Below the pieces are notes generated by a model. That model did no database searches. It worked only from the letters and a program-made list of their open reading frames with translations, and was not told the DNA's origin. A stretch of 64,000 bases of DNA, taken from the NCBI GenBank assembly GCA_035540495.1, contig DATLGL010000035.1, forward strand, positions 104,166 through 168,165, given 5' to 3'. Below are positions 57,034-64,000 of the stretch, one piece after another. Each line of letters begins with the position of its first letter. The first letter of the stretch is position 1. Source of the stretch: DASVEG01 sp035540495. Lineage in GTDB: Bacteria; Actinomycetota; Acidimicrobiia; Acidimicrobiales; CADCTF01. A program made the position numbers and the translations under genes.

Positions 57034-60000
57034 TGGACACGACCGCACGCGGCCCGCTCGCCCGCATCACCAACGGCGCGCCGGCGCTGCCCCTGCTCGT
57101 GCTGTTCGGGTTCAACGCGGTCGACGAGCTCGACCGCCAGGCGTTCTCGGTCCTGCTGCCCGAGATCAAGGACCACTTCAACCTGTCGCTCACGGGCGTC
57201 ACCACGCTGCTGGCGATCATCACGCCGATGTCGCTGCTGCTCAGCCCGTTCGTCGGCCACCTCGCCGATCGGGCCCGACGCGTGCGCATGGCCCGCACGG
57301 GCGCCGCGCTGTGGAGCGTCTTCTCGTTCCTCACTGCGCTGGTGCCGAACGTCTTCCTGCTCGGCGTCGCCCGCGCCGGCTCGAGCATCGCCAAGATCGT
57401 CAACGACCCGACTCACAACTCGCTGCTCCCCGACTACTACGACGTCGACACCCGGGTGAAGGTGTTCTCCGCCCACCGCGCGGCGAACAACCTCGGCCGC
57501 TTCGTCGCACCGCTGCTGGCGGGCGGACTGATCGTCAGCATCCTCGGCCTGTCGTGGCGGGTGCCGTTCCTCATCTTCGCCATCCCCACCGCGCTGCTCG
57601 TGCTGGTCTCGTTCCGGTTGAAGGAGCCCGTCCGCGGTCGCTTCGAGCGCCGCGCCGCGGGTGGTGACGCCGAGGCCGAGGAGATCGAGGAGCAGGCGCC
57701 GGCTCTGGGCGAGGCGTGGCGGACGATCATGGCCGTGAAGACCCTCCGCCGGATCTTCTTCGCTCTGCCGTTCCTCAGCGCATCGCTGCTCGGCCTCGGG
57801 TCGTTGCTCAGCCTGTTCTACGAAGAGGTCTTCAACGTCGGGGCCGGCGGGCGCGCCCTGCTGTTCGCGTTCGACGAGCCGTTCGAGATCGCCGGCCTGC
57901 TCCTCCTCGCGCCGATCGCCCAACGGGTGCTGCTCCGCCAGCCCGGCATGGCGATGAAGGTGCTCGCCTTCGCGGCTGTCGGGATCGCCGCGATGCTCGC
58001 GGTGCAGGCGCTCGCACCGACGCTCTGGATCGCGGTGCCGGCCGGGTACGTGCGGGCCGTCATCGGCGCCATCCTCACGCCGGGCATCTACGCGGTGCTG
58101 TCGCTGGCCATCCCGCCGAAGGTGCGAGGGCTCGGCTTCACCGCGGGGGCGCTGTTCGCCGCGCTCGGTGCGCCGATCCTGCCGATCGTCGGCGCGATCG
58201 GCGACAGCTTCGGCATCCGCTACGGCATCCTCGCCATGCTGCCGGTGTTCCTCATCGGCGCCTTCATCATCGCGTCGTCCGGTGCGTTCGTGGAGGCCGA
58301 CATCGAGAAGGTGCGGGTGTCGTCGCTCGCCCAGGCCGAGGCCCGGCGGTCGCGCCTCGCCGGCGACCCGAAGCTGCTCCTCGTGCGCGACGTCGACGTC
58401 GCCTACGGCCAGACGCAGGTGCTGTTCGGCGTCGACATGCACGTCGACGAAGGCGAGATCGTGGCGTTGCTCGGCACCAACGGCGCGGGCAAGTCGACGC
58501 TGCTCGCAGCCATCGCGGGGCTCGTGGAACCCAAGGCCGGGGCGATCGTGTTCGACGGCAACGACATCACGATGGCCGACGCCAACGCGACGGCCGCAGC
58601 CGGGATCGTCTACGTCCCCGGAGGCAAGGGCGTGTTCCCGACCCTCACGGTCGAGGAGAACATCAACCTCGCCGGCTGGCTCCTTCGCAAGGAGCCCGAG
58701 CACCTGGCGGAGGCGACCGAGCAGGTGCTCGAGTACTTTCCGATCCTCCGCAAGCGCTGGAACCAGAAGGCCGGAAACCTCTCCGGCGGCGAGCAGCAGA
58801 TGCTCACCCTCGGGCAGGCGTTCATCGCCAAGCCGAAGCTGCTGATGATCGACGAGCTCTCACTCGGCCTCGCGCCGGTCATCGTCGAGCAGCTGCTCGA
58901 GATCGTGAAGGCCATCCACGCGCAGGGGACGACCATCGTCCTCGTCGAGCAGTCGGTCAACGTCGCGATGTCGATCGCCAAGCGGGCCGTGTTCATGGAG
59001 AAGGGCGAGGTCCGCTTCGACGGCCCGACCGATCAGCTCCTCGCCCGGCCCGACGTGCTGCGCGCCGTGTTCCTCCAGGGCACGCAGGCCGCCTCCATCA
59101 CCGGACGCGACGGAAGCGCCAGCGACGAGCGGCCACGGCGAGCGAAGAGCGAGCCCATCAGAGCGACGTTCACCCCGCACTGCGACCACTGCGGCACCAC
59201 GCACAGGCTCGCGCTGGAGACCATCGACCTGACCGTGCAGTTCGGTGGCATCCGGGCGGTCAACGGCGTCGACATCTCGGTGCACGAGGGCCAGATCCTC
59301 GGGCTGATCGGCCCGAACGGCGCGGGCAAGACGACGATCTTCGACGGCATCTCCGGCTTCGTGCCGGCGTCGGGGAAGGTGGTGATCCACGGGGCCGACG
59401 TGAGCGACCTGTCGCCCGACGCGCGAGCGGTCGCCGGCCTCGGACGCTCGTTCCAGGACGCCCGGCTCTTCCCGTCGATGACCGTGCGGGAGGCGATCGC
59501 GGTGGCGCTCGAACGCCATGTCCCGACTCGCGACCCCATCGCCGCTGCCGTGATGTCGCCGGCGACGCGGATGTCGGAGCGCAAGGTGCGGGCAGAGGTC
59601 GACCGGCTGATCGAGCTGATGCATCTCGAAGCCTTCGCCGACAAGTTCGTCGGTGAGCTGTCGACGGGCTCGCGCCGCGTCGTCGACATCGCCTGCTCGA
59701 TGGCCCACGACCCGAAGGTCCTGCTGCTCGACGAACCATCGTCCGGGATCGCGCAGCGCGAGACCGAAGCGCTCGGCCCGCTGCTCCTCGACCTCCGCCA
59801 GCAGACGGGCGCCGCGATGATCGTCGTCGAGCACGACATGCCGCTCATCACGGCCATCTCCGACGAGCTGGTCGCCCTGGAGCTCGGAACGGTGATCGCC
59901 AGGGGGAACCCCGACGAGGTCGTCAACCACCCCCGGGTCGTCGAGAGCTACCTCGGCGGGAACGACGCGGTGATCCACCGGTCGGGCTCGGCGCGAGACG

Positions 60001-60062
60001 TCGACCGCCGGAACGAGCGCCGACGGCGGCGCGCCGCGGCGCGGGCGGAGGTGACTCGATGA
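57033..60062 (+). CDS. MFS-LivF-LivG triple fusion transporter protein
   Basis: 1009 residues in one uninterrupted frame. Residues 1 to about 430 form a major-facilitator domain of about 12 helices with the A-motif GHLADRARRVRM (75-86). About 445-690 is a LivF-type ATPase with Walker A GTNGAGKST (481-489), LSGGEQ (583-588) and Asp607/Glu608. A linker holds CDHC (717-720). About 725-985 is a LivG-type ATPase with Walker A GPNGAGKTT (760-768), an unusual signature LSTGS (876-880) and Asp900/Glu901. Joining a secondary transporter to two ABC ATPases is very unusual. It follows the fused permease and precedes an anchored protein, all with overlapping starts. Confidence 0.9.
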   Translation: MDTTARGPLARITNGAPALPLLVLFGFNAVDELDRQAFSVLLPEIKDHFNLSLTGVTTLLAIITPMSLLLSPFVGHLADRARRVRMARTGAALWSVFSFLTALVPNVFLLGVARAGSSIAKIVNDPTHNSLLPDYYDVDTRVKVFSAHRAANNLGRFVAPLLAGGLIVSILGLSWRVPFLIFAIPTALLVLVSFRLKEPVRGRFERRAAGGDAEAEEIEEQAPALGEAWRTIMAVKTLRRIFFALPFLSASLLGLGSLLSLFYEEVFNVGAGGRALLFAFDEPFEIAGLLLLAPIAQRVLLRQPGMAMKVLAFAAVGIAAMLAVQALAPTLWIAVPAGYVRAVIGAILTPGIYAVLSLAIPPKVRGLGFTAGALFAALGAPILPIVGAIGDSFGIRYGILAMLPVFLIGAFIIASSGAFVEADIEKVRVSSLAQAEARRSRLAGDPKLLLVRDVDVAYGQTQVLFGVDMHVDEGEIVALLGTNGAGKSTLLAAIAGLVEPKAGAIVFDGNDITMADANATAAAGIVYVPGGKGVFPTLTVEENINLAGWLLRKEPEHLAEATEQVLEYFPILRKRWNQKAGNLSGGEQQMLTLGQAFIAKPKLLMIDELSLGLAPVIVEQLLEIVKAIHAQGTTIVLVEQSVNVAMSIAKRAVFMEKGEVRFDGPTDQLLARPDVLRAVFLQGTQAASITGRDGSASDERPRRAKSEPIRATFTPHCDHCGTTHRLALETIDLTVQFGGIRAVNGVDISVHEGQILGLIGPNGAGKTTIFDGISGFVPASGKVVIHGADVSDLSPDARAVAGLGRSFQDARLFPSMTVREAIAVALERHVPTRDPIAAAVMSPATRMSERKVRAEVDRLIELMHLEAFADKFVGELSTGSRRVVDIACSMAHDPKVLLLDEPSSGIAQRETEALGPLLLDLRQQTGAAMIVVEHDMPLITAISDELVALELGTVIARGNPDEVVNHPRVVESYLGGNDAVIHRSGSARDVDRRNERRRRRAAARAEVTR
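59101..59137. repeat. Dispersed repeat copy (inside coding sequence)
   Basis: 37 bp, one mismatch to 49461-49497; weaker similarity continues to about 59170. It is in frame and encodes part of the linker between the two ATPase domains (about residues 690-703). Confidence 0.8.
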
Positions 60063-61021
60063 CCCGCGTACGCGCCGTCGCGCTGCTCGTCGTCGCCTGG
60101 GCGACGCTGAGCCTGCTCGTCGCGGCTGCTCCCTCATCGGCCGCCAGCCCCTCGATCACCAAGGTCGGCTGGTGGTCGCGCAACCCCACGTCGTCGGCGC
60201 CCGAGGACGCGTTCAACGTGGCCAACGCGCCCGACGGGCCCGTCTCGGTCGGCGCGGTCGAGATCAGCGGGTCGGGGTCGGTGTCTTCCGCGGTGCTGAT
60301 CCTCGAGGAGGCGGGCGGGATCCAGAACGAGTCGGCGAAGCTGCAGGTGTGCCCCACGCCCAACGCGTGGAACGCCGGAGGCCCCCAGCCGTTCGGCGAG
60401 GCACCGAAGGCCGAGTGCGATCAGGGCAAGGTCGAGCTGACCCGCAACGGCGCATCGTCGACGTGGGCGGCCGACGTGGCGCCCCTCCTCGGCGACCTCT
60501 CCCGGAGCGGCCGGGTGTCGCTGATGGTGGTGCCTGGCGGTGCCGCCGCCGTGCCCGTCGGCTTCGACGTCCGCTTCGCGAAGGTGACGTTGTCGGCGAC
60601 CTCGTCGTCGGCTCCGGACACGTCGGCTTCGGACACTCCCACGACAACAGGTGGATTCAGCGGCTCGAGTGGGAACAACGTGTCCGATTCGCCCGATTCC
60701 TCGTCCGGCGCCTCGTTCGAAGCGCCGGCGACGATCGCCCCGGCGGTGCCGACGACGGCGGACGGCATCGCTGGGGTGCAACCCTCCCCGCTCGACGGGG
60801 CCGGCGCCGCCGACACAGCGTCCGACGGCAGCGGCGCGGGGGCTGCCGCAGCGTCACCGGATCAGCTGGCGGCCGTACCGACGCAGGCGAGCGCCGGTGT
60901 CACGACGGGGACGGGCAACGCGACCCTGCAGGCGATCTTCTTCGTCGCCGTCGCCCTCCTCGCGGGCGCCGGCGCCGGCGGCGGCCGCTGGTTCCTCCGC
61001 GAGCGCTACTCGTCGAGGTAG
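60059..61021 (+). CDS. Secreted, C-terminally anchored protein of the transporter operon
   Basis: 320 residues, not recognised. Signal peptide (VRAVALLVVAWATLSLLVAAAPSSAA), an extracellular beta-rich domain of about 150 residues with two Cys (CPTPNAWNAGG and AECDQGKVEL), a Ser/Thr/Ala-rich low-complexity stretch (about 180-285) and a C-terminal membrane helix (LQAIFFVAVALLAGAGAGGG). The start overlaps the ATPase stop (ATGA), so it belongs to the transporter unit and may hold or organise it at the surface. The end overlaps the convergent gene by 16 nt. Confidence 0.6.
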   Translation: MTRVRAVALLVVAWATLSLLVAAAPSSAASPSITKVGWWSRNPTSSAPEDAFNVANAPDGPVSVGAVEISGSGSVSSAVLILEEAGGIQNESAKLQVCPTPNAWNAGGPQPFGEAPKAECDQGKVELTRNGASSTWAADVAPLLGDLSRSGRVSLMVVPGGAAAVPVGFDVRFAKVTLSATSSSAPDTSASDTPTTTGGFSGSSGNNVSDSPDSSSGASFEAPATIAPAVPTTADGIAGVQPSPLDGAGAADTASDGSGAGAAAASPDQLAAVPTQASAGVTTGTGNATLQAIFFVAVALLAGAGAGGGRWFLRERYSSR

Positions 61022-62175
61022 ACGGGGCCCGTCCCGCCGTCGGTCTGGCGGAGCGACCGGGCCACCGCGATCAGATCGTCGACGGGCACCGTACCGTAGA
61101 CGCGCACGAAGCGCCCGTCGCCGAGCAGCGCCCGCACCTCGCCACCGGTGACGCCGAGCAGGAGCTCGCCTTCGCCGATGTCGCCGCCGAGATCGACCGA
61201 CGGGAAGCGCTCGTCGGGCTCCCACGGGTTCGCCTGGTCGAGGCGGGCTCCACGCTCGACGACGATGAGATCGCCGCCTCGCACGAACACGTCCGACACA
61301 CCGGCGACGACCCGACCGCGCGTGTCGGGCCGGGCGATGTCGGGCTGCGGCGGGATGACCTCGAACCGCCCGAGCAGCGAGAAGCCGGCCGGCGGTTGGT
61401 CGATCGCGACGAAGCGTCCGACCGGCTGGCTCGCGGGGTCGATGGGGCGCACCGATCCGCCGCCCTGCGACGGAGGGATCGTCTGCTCGTGAGGCAGGGC
61501 CCTCACCTCGCCGTCGGAGACCTCGACACCGACGCGCACCGACAGCGCCACCCGCTGGCGCACGAGGTCGCCGTCGACGAACTCGACGAGCTCGAGCAAC
61601 AACCCGTCGCCATCGACGCAGACGTCGACGTGGTCGCCACCGGTCTCGGGAGGCGCGGCGAACGTCAGCCCGCTGAGGTCCCCCGAGGTCCGGTACACCT
61701 GGCAGCGACGCCCCGCCACCGTCCGCTGCTCCCGCCGCACGAGCACGCCGCGCTCGACCGCGCCAGCGACGATCGGTCCCGGGCGGAAGCCCGCCGCCTC
61801 TGGCACCGGCGCGAGGGCGACGGCGTTCGCCCGCACCGGCTTCGTCACCGACACGCCGAGCGCGGTCTCCCGCGTCTCGCTGAACTCGCCGCGTACGCGG
61901 ATCTCGGTGTGGGACTCGAACGGCGGGCGGACGATCACGTCTTCGGTCGCGATGCTGCCGGGCGTCGCGACCTGGTAACGGATGCGCCAGCCGTCGGGCG
62001 CGGCGACTCGGTGCTCCATCGGGTGGCGGGCACCGGCGGCGACGACGGATCCGGTCCGCTCGACCACCTCGGCGACCGTTCCCGACGACGGCCCGCCGGG
62101 CTCGTCATCGCGGACGAGCTCCCGCACCGCCGTCGCAGCGGCGATCGACACCGCCGCGACCGCCGCGACGATCAC
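61006..62175 (-). CDS. Membrane-anchored extracytoplasmic protein of unknown function
   Basis: 389 residues from a GTG at 62175. An N-terminal hydrophobic segment (VIVAAVAAVSIAAATAV) and a predicted outside domain with strand-rich repeats (GRRCQVYRTSGDLSGLTFA, HVDVCVDGDGLLLELVEFVDGDL, GFSLLGRFEVIPPQ). Two Cys could form a disulfide. Not recognised; the layout resembles MucB/RseB-like or LolA-fold sensors. The true start may lie upstream: the frame stays open, with basic residues, into the end of gltA. Confidence 0.5.
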   Translation of the reverse strand: MIVAAVAAVSIAAATAVRELVRDDEPGGPSSGTVAEVVERTGSVVAAGARHPMEHRVAAPDGWRIRYQVATPGSIATEDVIVRPPFESHTEIRVRGEFSETRETALGVSVTKPVRANAVALAPVPEAAGFRPGPIVAGAVERGVLVRREQRTVAGRRCQVYRTSGDLSGLTFAAPPETGGDHVDVCVDGDGLLLELVEFVDGDLVRQRVALSVRVGVEVSDGEVRALPHEQTIPPSQGGGSVRPIDPASQPVGRFVAIDQPPAGFSLLGRFEVIPPQPDIARPDTRGRVVAGVSDVFVRGGDLIVVERGARLDQANPWEPDERFPSVDLGGDIGEGELLLGVTGGEVRALLGDGRFVRVYGTVPVDDLIAVARSLRQTDGGTGPVYLDE

Positions 62176-62233
62176 CGGCCACGCGATGCGGGGCTCCCGC
62201 CGGCGCGTTCGGCGCGTCGAGCCGCCTCGGCTG

Positions 62234-63517
62234 CTACCGCGCGTCGACAGGGGCGTAGTCGCGCGACTCCGGGCCGGAGTACAGCTGACGGGGGCGGGCG
62301 ATCTTCGAGTCCTGCTCGAGCATCTCCTCCCAGTGCGCCAGCCAGCCGGACGTGCGGGGGATGGCGAACAGCACCGGGAACATGTCGACCGGGAAGCCCA
62401 TGGCCTGGTAGATGAGCCCCGAGTAGAAGTCGACGTTCGGATACAGCTTCCGGCTCGTGAAGTACTCGTCGGAGAGGGCGACCTCCTCGAGCTTCAGCGC
62501 GATGTCGAGGAGCGGGTTCTTGCCCGTCACCTCGAACACCTGGTCGGCGGTCTTCTTGATGATCTTCGCCCGGGGGTCGTAGTTCTTGTAGACGCGATGG
62601 CCGAAGCCCTGGAGCCGGCCACCGTGCCCCGACTTCACGCTCTTGATGAAGTCGTCGACGTTCTCCATCGAGCCGATCGACGTCAGCATCCGGATGACCA
62701 TCTCGTTCGCGCCGCCGTGGCGGGGGCCGTAGAGGGCCGCCGCAGCCGCCGCGCACGACGTGTACGGGTCGGCGTGCGACGAGCCGACGACGCGCATCGC
62801 CGTCGTCGAGCAGTTCTGCTCGTGGTCAGCATGGAGGATGAACAGCACCTCGAGCGCCTGCGCCAGCACCGGGTTCTCCCAGTGGCCGCCGACCTCCTCG
62901 ATCGGCTTCGGCGAGAACATCATCCGCAGGAAGTTGGCCGCGAAGCCGAGGCCGTTCTCGGGATAGATGAACGGCATGCCGGAGTAGTACCGGTAGTTGA
63001 GCGCGGCGAGCGTCGGCATCTTGGCGACGAGGCGGACGATCTGCTTGTAGCGGCAGTCCTTGTCGTCGATGTGCTTCGCGTCGTCGTAGAAGGTCGACAG
63101 CGCCGCGATGCCCGACACGAGCATCCCCATCGGGTGCGCGTCGTAGTGGAAGCCGTCGACGAAGCGCTTCCGCATGTTCTCGTGGAGGAACGTGTGGATC
63201 GTGATCTTGTGGGTCCACTCGTCGAGCTGCTGTCTGTTGGGCAGCTCGCCGTGGAGGAGCAGGTACGCCACCTCGAGGTATGTCGACTGCTCCGCCAGCT
63301 GCTCGATCGGGTAGCCGCGGTAGCGGAGGATCCCCTCGTCGCCGTCGAGGTAGGTGATGGCGCTCTCGCACGCTGCGGTCGCCATGAAACCGGGGTCGTA
63401 GAAGAACACGTCGGGCAGGCCCTTGCGCCACCCGGCGGAGTCGATGCCCCCGTTGGTGATCGGGAGCTCGAAGGTCTGGCCCGTCCGGTTGTCGGTGATC
63501 GTGATGGAGTCGGCCAC
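62234..63517 (-). CDS. gltA: Citrate synthase
   Basis: 427 residues. ILRYRGYPIEQLAEQSTYLEVAYLLLHGELP, the catalytic-His region HADHEQNCSTTAMR, RHGGANE and GFGHRVYKNYDPRAKI are the hexameric type I citrate synthase motifs. It condenses oxaloacetate and acetyl-CoA. The GTG start lies 7 nt after TAGCAT, indicating a leaderless mRNA. An 11-bp inverted repeat covers both elements. Confidence 0.96.
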   Translation of the reverse strand: MADSITITDNRTGQTFELPITNGGIDSAGWRKGLPDVFFYDPGFMATAACESAITYLDGDEGILRYRGYPIEQLAEQSTYLEVAYLLLHGELPNRQQLDEWTHKITIHTFLHENMRKRFVDGFHYDAHPMGMLVSGIAALSTFYDDAKHIDDKDCRYKQIVRLVAKMPTLAALNYRYYSGMPFIYPENGLGFAANFLRMMFSPKPIEEVGGHWENPVLAQALEVLFILHADHEQNCSTTAMRVVGSSHADPYTSCAAAAAALYGPRHGGANEMVIRMLTSIGSMENVDDFIKSVKSGHGGRLQGFGHRVYKNYDPRAKIIKKTADQVFEVTGKNPLLDIALKLEEVALSDEYFTSRKLYPNVDFYSGLIYQAMGFPVDMFPVLFAIPRTSGWLAHWEEMLEQDSKIARPRQLYSGPESRDYAPVDAR

Positions 63518-63541
63518 GGGTCGGATGCTACCGACCCGTGG
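63514..63541. promoter_or_regulatory. 28-bp inverted repeat over the gltA promoter and start
   Basis: CCACGGGTCGG-ATGCTA-CCGACCCGTGG has perfect 11-bp arms. The 6-bp spacer is the minus-strand -10 (TAGCAT) and one arm overlaps the GTG at 63517. A repressor bound here would block gltA. Confidence 0.6.
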
Positions 63542-63640
63542 GACCTTCGACCCCAGCCGATGGTGATCAACGGCCGGTGCCGGGGGGTGGGTCGATGGCC
63601 GATCCTGAGATCAGTTCGACACACCCCAAGGAGAACAGCA

Positions 63641-64000
63641 ATGAAGAAGGTCTTCCCGATCCTGCTCATGGTGCTCGGCGTCGTGTTCCTCGCCGCCGGT
63701 GCCTACACCACCTTCCGCGGCTACGACGCCAAGGATCAGGTCAAGGACGAGCTGCACCGCCAGAACATCGTCACCCCCGAAGATGCGTCGCTCCCGAACG
63801 TGCGGGTCCACGACGTCGCCTCGGCGCAGTCGATGGCCGACATCATCGACAAGCACGCCCTCGAGTCGACCGGCGGGCTGACCTACTCCGAGATGGGCCG
63901 CTTCGCCGTCGCCAGCGGTGACCCCGCCGGCACCAGCGACCCCGAAGAGGCGCTCAAGGGCGCCGACGGCAAGCCCGTCGCCAACCCCCTCCGCAACGTC
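63641..64000 (+). CDS. Membrane-anchored protein of the actinobacterial 'LigA-like' family (partial)
   Basis: First 120 codons; the gene runs past the window end. An N-terminal helix (KKVFPILLMVLGVVFLAAGAYTTF) and an extracytoplasmic region with QSMADIIDKHALESTGGLTYSEM, which resembles small actinobacterial membrane proteins named 'aromatic ring-opening dioxygenase LigA' in databases. That name is a misnomer and the function is unknown. AAGGAG lies 7 nt before the ATG, a clear SD in contrast to the leaderless genes around it. Confidence 0.6.
   Translation, partial: MKKVFPILLMVLGVVFLAAGAYTTFRGYDAKDQVKDELHRQNIVTPEDASLPNVRVHDVASAQSMADIIDKHALESTGGLTYSEMGRFAVASGDPAGTSDPEEALKGADGKPVANPLRNV

Noticed and set aside
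57033..60062. Frameshift or assembly join making a false fusion
   Set aside because: The frame is open throughout, both junctions read as linkers, and the neighbouring genes overlap it in the same tight way, so a real fusion is more likely; long reads would settle it.

Overview
The window is high-GC DNA, densely coding on both strands, and reads as the chromosome of a mycothiol-type actinobacterium. The Acidimicrobiia fit best, but that is an inference from gene content and no rRNA gene is present. The supporting traits are a two-gene (CrtYc/CrtYd) lycopene cyclase, three DinB/maleylpyruvate-isomerase-type proteins, a BldC-like HTH protein, UdgX, and many start codons with no Shine-Dalgarno sequence but a TANNNT -10 hexamer 6-10 nt upstream (leaderless transcription). 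Four-base GTGA/ATGA overlaps and short convergent overlaps are frequent.

Layout. 1-4.2 kb: carotenoid genes (end of crtI, crtB, then convergent crtZ-crtYd-crtYc) beside dxs, which feeds the isoprenoid pathway. 4.2-16 kb: assorted enzymes, a secreted subtilisin, a K+ channel, a MarR regulator, an MBL hydrolase, a GGDEF-EAL protein, SURF1 and a histidine phosphatase. 16-32 kb: a lysozyme-like protein behind a structured leader, tRNA-Arg(CCT), a PLP lyase, several hydrolases, an aminotransferase, a LytR-CpsA-Psr protein, a response regulator, RlmA, type II NADH dehydrogenase with a CRP-like site, an ArsR-type/ClpP-like divergent pair and YceI. 32-39 kb: an M23 peptidase, a crotonase, DUF72-UdgX convergent with an SRAP protein, DinB and HelD. 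39-44 kb: a heme operon hemE-hemH-hemY, then a strongly folded intergenic segment, an ATP-dependent DNA ligase and a BldC-like protein. 44-49 kb: an Lnt homologue whose nucleophile Cys is Ser, TesB, a lipoprotein sugar dehydrogenase and a lytic transglycosylase. 49-61 kb: a large transporter locus. 61-64 kb: a membrane-anchored protein, citrate synthase and a truncated membrane protein.

The transporter locus (about 49.6-61.0 kb) is the most unusual region. Two paralogous, N-terminally membrane-anchored substrate-binding proteins, followed by an ECF sigma factor and its probable regulator, run one way. Running the other way are a LivH-LivM fused permease, a 1009-residue protein that joins a major-facilitator domain to a LivF-type and a LivG-type ATPase, and a secreted anchored protein. 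The two binding proteins share a C-terminal HTHP...CxxC tail and the ATPase linker has its own CxxC. The linker DNA also holds a copy of a repeat found in the intergenic region near 49.4 kb.

Smaller points of interest are three divergent gene pairs whose leaderless promoters share one TA step, two tandem copies of GCAAC-N6-GTTGC at the ArsR/ClpP-like pair, a 28-bp inverted repeat over the gltA start, and several enzyme homologues lacking key catalytic residues (Lnt, a ClpP-like protein, an alpha/beta hydrolase, a GGDEF domain). No CRISPR array, insertion sequence, prophage or rRNA was seen, and no stretch over 300 bases lacks a gene.
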